From NCBI GenBank assembly GCA_964528095.1, contig CAZGSG010000270.1:1-7890 (forward strand): a stretch of 7,890 nt of DNA, in the 5' to 3' direction. The DNA is from CAZGSG01 sp964528095. GTDB taxonomy: Bacteria > Bacteroidota > Bacteroidia > Chitinophagales > Chitinophagaceae. Below are positions 1 through 5,171 of the stretch, piece by piece. Numbering within the stretch: the first letter of the stretch is position 1; every line of letters starts with the position of its first letter. The notes under the pieces were generated by a model. That model did no database searches. It worked only from the letters and a program-made list of their open reading frames with translations, and was not told the DNA's origin. A program made the translations under genes and the position numbers.

Positions 1-549
1 CAAAAAATGCTGGCGGGTAAATTCATCTATTACAAAAGGCGTTCCGTTGATATCATCCCGGGTGATCAATTCCAGCAAGCTATCCTCTTCTATGAGCTCA
101 AAACTGAGCGATGGCCGGAATAAACTAAAATTGCAGGGGGCTGTAATGAAATGCTTATTGTCACGGTTTTGTTTGGTATGATACCATTTCACGAGGGTGG
201 TGAAAGGTTTTATTTTTTCAAACAACTGGTGGTAATGCCGGAGCAGCGCGTTGCGTAAATAATCCGCATACACGATCCCTGCTTTTTGTTTCAGGTGGCG
301 TTGTTTGATCTCTTTGATATTCTCGGCCCTGGCATCGGTGCCATATTCCCGGAACAACAGCATGATTTCGCGGGAGAGCCCTGGAAACAGTTCTTTTAAT
401 TCTCCCCCATTCATTTCGCCGGTCTCATAACGCAAGCCGCCATTCATGTTTTTTATGATCCGGAGCGTTTGCAAAAGACCGGAAGCATCGAGTAGCCGGT
501 GGGGCGACAATAACAAAGCGGGTCGTACGGTTTCTTTCAGGGTTTTCAT
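1..549 (-). CDS. Partial hypothetical protein, possibly N-terminus of a SNF2-type helicase
   Basis: An uninterrupted reading frame of 183 codons begins at an ATG (complement of 547-549) and runs off the left edge, so the C-terminal part is missing. The visible protein opens MKTLKETVRPALLL, is rich in Leu, Lys and Arg, and shows no signal peptide or membrane segment. The part around residues 50-180 (FPGLSREIMLLF, then YLRNALLRHYHQLFEKIKPF, then CNFSLFRPSLSFEL, then NGTPFVIDEF near the edge) follows the pattern I associate with the long N-terminal accessory region of Bacteroidota SNF2-family DEAD/DEAH-box helicases. No Walker A or DEAH motif lies in the visible part, so the assignment rests on remembered resemblance only. 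The gene is divergent from the FrnE-like gene. That it is a real coding region is fairly sure; its function is not. Confidence 0.7.
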   Translation of the reverse strand, partial: MKTLKETVRPALLLSPHRLLDASGLLQTLRIIKNMNGGLRYETGEMNGGELKELFPGLSREIMLLFREYGTDARAENIKEIKQRHLKQKAGIVYADYLRNALLRHYHQLFEKIKPFTTLVKWYHTKQNRDNKHFITAPCNFSLFRPSLSFELIEEDSLLELITRDDINGTPFVIDEFTRQHFL

Positions 550-587
550 CAATCAATTATCCAATTTATGCCGCTGTAAACGGGCAG

Positions 588-595
588 CAAACTTA
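588..595 (-). promoter_or_regulatory. Possible Bacteroidota -7 promoter box for the left-edge gene
   Basis: The minus strand reads TAAGTTTG here, an exact match to the Bacteroidota -7 consensus TAnnTTTG. It would place transcription start about 30 nt ahead of the ATG at 549. No convincing TTG-type -33 element lies at the usual 19-21 base spacing, so the call is tentative. Confidence 0.35.
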
Positions 596-618
596 TGCTT
601 TACAGGCAACAGAATAAA

Positions 619-636
619 GCCTATTTTTTAATAGGC
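619..636. repeat. Short perfect inverted repeat in the divergent intergenic region
   Basis: Two perfect 7-base arms, GCCTATT and AATAGGC, flank a TTTT loop. The repeat lies between the divergent left-edge gene and the FrnE-like gene, about 25 bases upstream of the candidate -7 box of the former. It could be an operator for either gene or a small hairpin. It lacks a GC-rich stem and no gene ends here, so it is unlikely to be a terminator. Confidence 0.45.
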
Positions 637-693
637 CAATGAACTATTCACATGCCCCGATGTTTCACCATATAAAGCATTTACAAAAAAAAT

Positions 694-1365
694 ATGATTA
701 TGAAAGTAGAAATATGGTCAGATGTGATGTGCCCTTTTTGTTATATCGGCAAAAGGAGATTTGAGAAGGCACTGGATCAGTTTTCGCATAAAGAAAATAT
801 AGAAGTGGTCTGGAAGAGTTTCCAGTTAAACCCCGATATGCAGACCCAACCGGGAAAAAGCATCAATCAATACCTTGCTGAAGTAAAAGGCTGGTCACTC
901 GAACAGGCACAACAGGTCAATGCGCAGGTCACCAATATGGCCAAAGATGCGGGCCTTGACTACGATCTTGACAAAGCGGTAGTCGCCAATTCCTTCGATG
1001 CGCATCGCCTGGTGCAACTTGCCAAAACAAAAGGCAGGGGTGATGAAATGGAAGAACGTTTATTCAAAGCCTATTTTACAGAGGGGAAAAACATAGCCGA
1101 TCCATTCACCTTGCAACGACTGGGTGAAGACGCAGGCCTGGACCAGGGCGAGGTAGAAGAACTGCTGGCCTCCGACAGTTTTTCGGAAATGGTCAACCAG
1201 GATATCTATGAAGCCCAGCAGATCGGTGTAAGGGGTGTTCCTTATTTTGTATTGAATAACCGGTATGCGGTGTCGGGTGCACAGGCCAGTGAGACATTTG
1301 CCGGCGCGTTGAACCAGGCCTGGGCCGAATTTGATACTAATTCAAAAATCAAAACTAAAAATTAA
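694..1365 (+). CDS. FrnE-like DsbA-family thiol oxidoreductase
   Basis: This is a cytoplasmic thioredoxin-fold protein of the DsbA/FrnE family (Pfam DSBA), predicted to act in disulfide exchange or oxidative stress defence. It has 223 residues, close to the family norm of about 210-240. After the first strand (KVEIWSDVM) comes the redox motif C-P-F-C at residues 13-16. A helical insertion domain fills the middle, and GVRGVPYFV at about 178-186 carries the cis-proline (Pro183) that faces the active site. There is no signal peptide, as expected for FrnE rather than periplasmic DsbA. Two starts are possible, 694 and 700; family members usually begin like the second (MKVEIWSD). No Shine-Dalgarno is visible. 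The last residues (TNSKIKTKN) look foreign to the fold: they are encoded inside the inverted repeat at 1339-1423. The 2-hydroxychromene-2-carboxylate isomerases share this fold but usually lack the CxxC motif. Confidence 0.93.
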   Translation: MIMKVEIWSDVMCPFCYIGKRRFEKALDQFSHKENIEVVWKSFQLNPDMQTQPGKSINQYLAEVKGWSLEQAQQVNAQVTNMAKDAGLDYDLDKAVVANSFDAHRLVQLAKTKGRGDEMEERLFKAYFTEGKNIADPFTLQRLGEDAGLDQGEVEELLASDSFSEMVNQDIYEAQQIGVRGVPYFVLNNRYAVSGAQASETFAGALNQAWAEFDTNSKIKTKN

Positions 1366-1423
1366 AAAACAGAACCCGGTTTTTGGAGGGCATTTTTGAA
1401 TTTTTAATTTTGAATTTTGAATT
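1339..1423. repeat. AT-rich 31-bp imperfect inverted repeat overlapping the 3' end of the FrnE-like gene
   Basis: The left arm (1339-1369) and right arm (1393-1423) are reverse complements at 28 of 31 positions, separated by 23 bases. Both arms are built from AATTCAAAA/AAAAATT-type words, and the right arm repeats TTTTGAATT in tandem. The stop codon of the upstream gene (1363-1365) and its last eight sense codons lie in the left arm. The element could fold into a long A/U hairpin and help end or stabilise the transcript. I recall similar AATTCAAAATT-type words as recurrent intergenic repeats in some Bacteroidota and cyanobacteria, but could not check this. No other copy is seen in the window. 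Confidence 0.75.
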
Positions 1424-1507
1424 ATTATCCTGATTAATATTGTAATTTGAACTTCCTTAATAAGAATAAAATCATTTTTAATTTATTAACCTTCAAAACC
1501 TTCTCGT

Positions 1508-1969
1508 ATGCCTTCTAAAAAGAAAGCGAAAGCCAAACCAGCGCCAAAGAAAAAAGTTGCTAAAAAATCTCCTCTGAAGAAAAAAGCGGCTCCAAAAAAA
1601 GCAGGAAAAAAGACTGCAAAGAAAGCTGTTAAAAAAGCAGCTCCAAAGAAAGCGCTGAAAAAGGCTGCTAAGAAAGCAGTGAAGAAAGCGGCTCCCAAAA
1701 AAGCAGTAAAGAAGGCTGCTAAGAAAGCAGCTCCAAAAAAAGCGGCAAAGAAAAAAGCGGTAAAAAAAGCAGCACCTAAAAAGGCAGCACCTGCTAAGAA
1801 AAAAGCAGTTGCCAAAAAAGCGCCCGTTGCTCCTAAACCAACTCCGGCACCCGAACCGGTAGTTCCTGTTCAGGGCACCATTTTTGAAACGCCTGAAGAA
1901 ACAAGTTCAGACAATGGAGTAGAAACGACTACTGCTACTGATACCGCGACAGAAGCGAACAAAGACTAA
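1508..1969 (+). CDS. Histone H1-like Lys/Ala/Pro-rich DNA-binding protein
   Basis: The 153-residue protein has two parts. Residues 4-110 are almost entirely Lys, Ala and Pro in repeated AxKKAAPKKA units, resembling the C-terminal tail of eukaryotic histone H1, chlamydial Hc2 and AlgP-like bacterial proteins. Such regions bind DNA without sequence specificity and compact or loop it. A Pro-rich linker (about 105-121) leads to an acidic, Thr-rich tail (122-153) with little Lys. Residues 40-56 and 57-73 are a tandem 17-residue duplication differing at one residue. There is no globular domain, signal peptide or membrane segment. The gene has a likely transcription unit of its own: 142 bases separate it from the upstream gene and a strong terminator follows. 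A nucleoid-associated role is inferred from composition. The opposite strand also carries a long open frame, but it is only a Phe/Ala shadow of these Lys/Ala codons. Confidence 0.88.
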   Translation: MPSKKKAKAKPAPKKKVAKKSPLKKKAAPKKAGKKTAKKAVKKAAPKKALKKAAKKAVKKAAPKKAVKKAAKKAAPKKAAKKKAVKKAAPKKAAPAKKKAVAKKAPVAPKPTPAPEPVVPVQGTIFETPEETSSDNGVETTTATDTATEANKD

Positions 1970-1992
1970 GAACAGCTAATAACACAATAACC

Positions 1993-2028
1993 AATCGCCG
2001 GTCTTATTTTTTAGGCCGGCGATTTTTT
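1993..2028 (+). terminator. Intrinsic terminator of the histone-like gene
   Basis: A 12-bp stem pairs AATCGCCGGTCT (1993-2004) with AGGCCGGCGATT (2013-2024), with one T-G wobble, around the loop TATTTTTT. Further T residues follow (2025-2028). It starts 23 bases after the histone-like stop codon. On the minus strand the A-rich stretch ahead of the stem and the loop give a poorer U-tract, so it probably serves mainly the plus-strand gene. Confidence 0.88.
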
Positions 2029-2030
2029 AT

Positions 2031-2083
2031 GTAGAGACGCCATGCTGGCGTCTACCTAAAGACGCAATGCATTGCGTCTCTAC
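2031..2083. repeat. GTAGAGACGC palindromic repeat, cruciform-like, containing the uxuA stop
   Basis: The outer arms GTAGAGACGC (2031-2040) and GCGTCTCTAC (2074-2083) are perfect reverse complements. Inside are two palindromic units. The first, 2031-2055, is GTAGA-GACGCCA/TGGCGTC-TAC around TGC. The second is a perfect 20-bp palindrome at 2060-2079 (AGACGCAATG and its complement). The core GACGC/GCGTC occurs four times. The element begins two bases after the T-tract of the preceding terminator and ends inside the 3' end of uxuA, whose stop codon (2080-2082) it supplies. From memory this matches a widespread type of mobile palindromic intergenic repeat in Bacteroidota and cyanobacteria (GTAGAGACG...CGTCTCTAC); I could not verify this. 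Confidence 0.85.
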
Positions 2084-3234
2084 AAATGGCCAATCCCCAT
2101 TTCCAATCCTCTTAATTCAGCAAGACCCCTTAACCTGCCAATGGCAGAATAACCGGGGTTGGTTTTCTTATTAAGATCATCGAGCATTTGGTGACCGTGA
2201 TCGGGTCGCATGGCAATGGGTCGTTTCTCGCGCCGCATTACCTGAATGAGTTCTTTCACTACCGCGTACATGTCCACATCTCCTTCCAGGTGATTGGCTT
2301 CGTAAAAATTGCCATCAGCATCACGCTGCGTACTGCGCAGGTGCACAAAATAAATCCTTGATCCAAGACGGTTCACGATGCCGGCAAGATCATTATCTGC
2401 GCGCACACCCAACGATCCTGTACAGAAGCAAAGGTTATTGGATGGATTGGGAACAGCAGCAAGCAGGTCATTTAAATCGCTTTCCGTGCTTACTACTCTT
2501 GGTAGTCCAAGTATCCCATATGGAGGATCATCCGGATGAATGACCAGTTTAATCCCTTCTGCATCGGCAACAGGACATATTTCCTTTAGAAAAAATACCA
2601 GGTTTTGTTTTAGTCTTACCGCATCGATGTCTTTATAGGTATCCAGCGCCTGCTGAAATTGCTGCAGGCTAAAACTCTCTTCGCTTCCGGGTAAACCAGC
2701 TATGATATTTCGTTGTAATGTCTTTTTTTCTTCATCGGTCATTGTATTCAGTCTTTCCTCCGCACGTTCCAGATCAGCAGGGGAGTAATCTTTTGCCGCG
2801 TCTTTTCTTTTTAGCATAAATACATCAAACGCGATGAAAGCTGCTTTTTCAAAACGTAGCGCTTTACTTCCATCCGCTGTCTCGTATGCAAGATCGGTCC
2901 GGGTCCAGTCAAGTACGGGCATAAAATTATAGGTGACTATTTTTATGCCGCACGCCGAAAGGTTCTTTAACGATTGTTTATAATGATCGATATAGCTAAG
3001 ATATCCTTCAGCCTGTGTTTTGATCGCTTCGTGCACGGGCACACTTTCCACTACATCCCATTTCAGTCCTGCTGCTTCAATGATCTTTTTTCGTTTATCG
3101 ATCTCTTCGATGGACCAGATTTCACCATTGGGTATATGATGTAGCGCGGTGACCACTCCGGTGCAACCCGCTTGTTTTATGTCGCGTAAACTAACGGGAT
3201 CATTGGGTCCAAACCAACGCATGGTCTGCTGCAT
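2080..3234 (-). CDS. uxuA: Mannonate dehydratase (EC 4.2.1.8)
   Basis: UxuA dehydrates D-mannonate to 2-keto-3-deoxy-D-gluconate in the cytoplasm, the third step of glucuronate catabolism. The protein aligns from end to end with E. coli UxuA as I remember it, a TIM-barrel metal enzyme. Counting from the ATG at 3234 (384 residues), recognisable blocks are FGPNDPVSL (8-16), TALHHIPNGE (29-38), NFMPVLDWTRTDL (103-115), HPDDPP (233-238), CTGS (271-274), HLRS (298-301) and RPDHGHQ (343-349). The conserved Cys and His residues of the last four blocks include the expected metal ligands. An in-frame upstream ATG at 3258 would add eight residues and create a repeated MQQT; the downstream start fits the family better. 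The C-terminus ends MGIGHL, shorter than the E. coli tail, and its stop lies in the adjoining repeat. The gene is co-oriented with the GH88 cluster but separated by about 660 bases. Confidence 0.96.
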   Translation of the reverse strand: MQQTMRWFGPNDPVSLRDIKQAGCTGVVTALHHIPNGEIWSIEEIDKRKKIIEAAGLKWDVVESVPVHEAIKTQAEGYLSYIDHYKQSLKNLSACGIKIVTYNFMPVLDWTRTDLAYETADGSKALRFEKAAFIAFDVFMLKRKDAAKDYSPADLERAEERLNTMTDEEKKTLQRNIIAGLPGSEESFSLQQFQQALDTYKDIDAVRLKQNLVFFLKEICPVADAEGIKLVIHPDDPPYGILGLPRVVSTESDLNDLLAAVPNPSNNLCFCTGSLGVRADNDLAGIVNRLGSRIYFVHLRSTQRDADGNFYEANHLEGDVDMYAVVKELIQVMRREKRPIAMRPDHGHQMLDDLNKKTNPGYSAIGRLRGLAELRGLEMGIGHL

Positions 3235-3274
3235 TTTGTATGTCGCTGTTTGTTGCATTTTTATTTTTATGGGG

Positions 3275-3301
3275 ATTATAGCTGTAATAACAGGCTGTCA
3301 A
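3275..3301 (-). promoter_or_regulatory. uxuA: Candidate uxuA promoter with overlapping near-palindrome
   Basis: The minus strand carries TTGACA (3296-3301) and TATAAT (3275-3280), perfect matches to the classical sigma-70 hexamers but with a 15-base spacer, shorter than the ideal 17. Initiation would be around 3268, leaving a leader of about 34 nt before the ATG at 3234 and only about 10 nt before the one at 3258. The spacer contains CTGTAATAACAG (3282-3293), a near-palindrome with TGT/ACA half-sites that could bind a dimeric regulator such as a GntR-type repressor. Bacteroidota primary sigma factors prefer TTG/TAnnTTTG, and no such box is present here, so this is a tentative call. Confidence 0.4.
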
Positions 3302-3432
3302 TTTAGTAAAAAATGGGGCTAACGGGAATAAGTTTTGGGTGTTTTTATTTATTAAGTGTTGTTGGCTTTTTATTATGTGATATAGGCGTAATTTTTTTGT
3401 GACTCAAGATTTTTAGTTATTGGTTTCACACA

Positions 3433-3509
3433 GAGCTAAGGAGTAAATGAGCTAAGGAATAGCATGAATAATTATACTGTTATTATTTCTTGAATAAATG
3501 AACTAAGGA
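3433..3509. repeat. Three direct copies of GARCTAAGGA
   Basis: GAGCTAAGGA occurs at 3433-3442 and 3449-3458, and GAACTAAGGA at 3500-3509. The second and third copies share a longer TAAATGARCTAAGGA (3444-3458 and 3495-3509, 14 of 15 identical). Copy starts are 16 and 51 bases apart, so this is not a regular tandem array. It could be the remnant of an intergenic repeat family or a set of regulator sites. Confidence 0.55.
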
Positions 3510-3511
3510 GG

Positions 3512-3528
3512 TTTTCACTACGTGAAAA
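3512..3528. repeat. TTTTCAC-TAC-GTGAAAA perfect inverted repeat
   Basis: Two perfect 7-base arms flank a TAC loop, directly after the third CTAAGGA copy. The symmetry and compact size fit either an operator for a dimeric regulator or part of a short intergenic repeat. It is about 280 bases upstream of the uxuA start, which is far for a direct operator. Confidence 0.5.
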
Positions 3529-3616
3529 TGAAAACATTCTTTTTTGGGTTTATTATATTTTATTGATAGCATTTTTTATGGTCTGAAAAGACTACCTACT
3601 ACAATAACAGTCGCCC

Positions 3617-3822
3617 AGGCTCCAGCGGAGCCCCCTGTTTATAGCAAGTTACCTCCAAAAACGATTCAAGCTCCAGCGGAGCTTCCTATTCTACCTCTAT
3701 CTACACAATTCTCGGTCTATGGTATTATGATCTTGAAAATTCTGTGAAAAGGAAACTCCTGCCGGAGTTCAGGTCATTTCGATTTATCGCCTTGCTATAA
3801 ACAGGGGGCTCCGCTGGAGCCT
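3617..3822. repeat. 206-bp composite element bounded by perfect 32-bp inverted repeats
   Basis: The left arm (3617-3648) and right arm (3791-3822) are perfect reverse complements over 32 bases, separated by 142 bases. Each arm contains the small palindrome GGCTCC-AGC-GGAGCC (3618-3632) or its complement (3807-3821), followed inward by a CCTGTTTATAGCAAG-type segment. Two further hairpins of the same design lie inside: AAGCTCC-AGC-GGAGCTT at 3668-3684 and the variant AACTCC-TGCC-GGAGTT at 3754-3769. A transcript of either strand could fold into a long closing stem with two internal hairpins. I see no open frame of interest and no obvious flanking target-site duplication. It resembles REP/BIME- or MITE-type elements. 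It begins 100 bases downstream of the GH88 stop. Confidence 0.85.
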
Positions 3823-3922
3823 ATTAGATTGCTAAACCGATTGATCGAACCTGACCGAACACAACAATTAATAGAGACCATTGTCTGCTGTTACTTGTAA
3901 TAACATACTCCATCCTCCGGAA

Positions 3923-5137
3923 CTACCTATTTGCCCTCGAACGAAGCAGGGCTTCCAGGTAATAATAATCCGCGTAATTGATGGGCGCATCTATTTCGCT
4001 ATTGGCTGGCTTATTACCAGTGCTATGCAGCAGGATAAAGCCTTTATTCGCACCGAGTGGTGAGCGGTATTTTGTTGTAAGACTGTTCATGATCTTATCA
4101 GCTGCTGCTTTATATTCTTTTGCATGAGTACTGTATTGTTTTAATTCATACAAACCGGATGCAATGATCGCGGCAGCGGATGCATCTCTTGACACATTGG
4201 GTATCGCGGGATCATTCAGGTCCCAGTATGGTATACCATCGGCTGGTATGATTTTATTATTCAGCATAAATGCTGCAACGCTTTCGGCCTGTGCCAGGTA
4301 ACGCCGGTCTTTTGTTTCGCGGTAACACATCGTATAACCATACAGCGCCCAGGCCTGTCCCCTTGCCCATGCCGATTCATCCGCGTATCCCTGGTGCGTG
4401 TTTTTACCGATCACCTTTCCGGTCAGCGTATCATAGTTCACCACATGGTAAGAACTATGATCCTTCCGGAAATGATGTTGCATGGTTGTGTTGGCATGCG
4501 TCACTGCAATTTTATAATAGGATGAATCACCGGTGAGATGTGTAGCCGCAAAAAGCAATTCCAGGTTCATCATATTATCAATGATCACCGGAAACTGCCA
4601 CTGGTCCTGGTGATGGTCCCATGACCGGATAGCGCCTACTTTTTTATTGAAGCGGGTAGATAGTGTTTTTGCCGACTGGATGATCACCTCCCTGTAGGCC
4701 GCATCCTTTGTAAGACGGTATCCATTGCCATAACTGCAATAGATCTTGAACCCCATATCGTGCGTGCCCCCATTCATTTTTTCTTTTTCCAGCATGCGGG
4801 TATACTTATCAGCTTCTTCCCGCCATTTTTTATTGCCTGTAAATTCATACAGGAACCAGAGTTCACCGGCAAAAAAACCGCTGGTCCAGTCACGTGAAGG
4901 CACGAGCTTTAATTGTCCATCCTCCAATGTTCTTGGTGATACCAATTCTGTTTTTCCTTCTGCGGCCAATGGAATATTCTGTAATAGCAGCGTTGTTTGT
5001 TTCTCCGCGTCGCTAAAGACTGTTGATAGTTTTACCTGCTGAGCAGTACTATAAGTAAAAACGAAAACCAGCGAAAGTGTGACAAGAAACTGCAATTGCA
5101 TGTACTGTGATTTATTTAATTTGTTATTACTCTTCAT
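3923..5137 (-). CDS. GH88 unsaturated glucuronyl hydrolase, secreted or periplasmic
   Basis: Glycoside hydrolase family 88 enzymes remove the 4,5-unsaturated uronic acid left at the non-reducing end by polysaccharide lyases, by hydrating the double bond. Counting from the ATG at 5137 (404 residues), a Sec signal peptide ends near 32 (TYSTA-QQ). An alpha/alpha-barrel follows with the family blocks WTSGFFAGELW (84-94), THDMGF (125-130), IIDNMMNL (185-192), ADESAWARGQAW (252-263) and INYADYYYLEALLR (386-399). Asp127 and Asp187 match the two catalytic aspartates known from Bacillus UGL (Asp88 and Asp149). Other ATGs are at 5167 (4 bases after the upstream stop) and 5101; the 5137 start gives a Lys-bearing signal-peptide n-region. 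The tight spacing indicates co-transcription with the beta-helix gene upstream. GH105, a related family acting on unsaturated galacturonate products, is the main alternative. Confidence 0.93.
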   Translation of the reverse strand: MKSNNKLNKSQYMQLQFLVTLSLVFVFTYSTAQQVKLSTVFSDAEKQTTLLLQNIPLAAEGKTELVSPRTLEDGQLKLVPSRDWTSGFFAGELWFLYEFTGNKKWREEADKYTRMLEKEKMNGGTHDMGFKIYCSYGNGYRLTKDAAYREVIIQSAKTLSTRFNKKVGAIRSWDHHQDQWQFPVIIDNMMNLELLFAATHLTGDSSYYKIAVTHANTTMQHHFRKDHSSYHVVNYDTLTGKVIGKNTHQGYADESAWARGQAWALYGYTMCYRETKDRRYLAQAESVAAFMLNNKIIPADGIPYWDLNDPAIPNVSRDASAAAIIASGLYELKQYSTHAKEYKAAADKIMNSLTTKYRSPLGANKGFILLHSTGNKPANSEIDAPINYADYYYLEALLRSRANR

Positions 5138-5171
5138 TGATAGGGTTCTTTTATTCTGTAAATCCATTGTC

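Larger units (their letters stand above)
3259..3922. other. Repeat-filled intergenic region between the GH88 gene and uxuA
   Basis: No credible gene lies in these 664 bases. From the uxuA side it holds the candidate uxuA promoter, a bland AT-rich stretch to about 3425, three copies of a GARCTAAGGA word (3433-3509), a TTTTCAC/GTGAAAA palindrome (3512-3528), a further AT-rich stretch, the 206-bp inverted-repeat element (3617-3822), and 100 bases leading to the GH88 stop. Short open frames here lack any protein-like composition and cross the repeats. No clear T-tract terminator follows the GH88 gene on the minus strand. Confidence 0.8.

Noticed and set aside
446..631. A 61-codon plus-strand frame at the left of the window
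   Set aside because: It is antisense to the start of the left-edge minus-strand gene and has no protein-like features.
1486..1815. A 109-codon minus-strand frame rich in Phe and Ala that looks like a membrane protein
   Set aside because: It is the exact antisense of the Lys/Ala-rich histone-like gene; Lys codons read as Phe and Ala/Gly-type residues on the other strand. It has no independent support.
3433..3509. CRISPR or regular tandem repeat made of CTAAGGA words
   Set aside because: Only three copies with start spacings of 16 and 51 bases; repeat too short.
3544..3747. A 67-codon plus-strand frame in the intergenic region
   Set aside because: It begins at a TTG, crosses the palindromic repeats, and its Pro/Ala-rich stretches (QAPAEPP, QAPAELP) are just the translated repeat palindrome. 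No family resemblance.
3617..3822. CRISPR array, suggested by repeated GCTCCAGCGGAGC units
   Set aside because: The units are only 13-17 bases, unevenly spaced, in inverted as well as direct order, with no regular spacers and no cas genes.
3617..3822. Insertion sequence with terminal inverted repeats
   Set aside because: The 206-bp element has no transposase frame and no visible target-site duplication; at most it is a non-autonomous or REP-type element.
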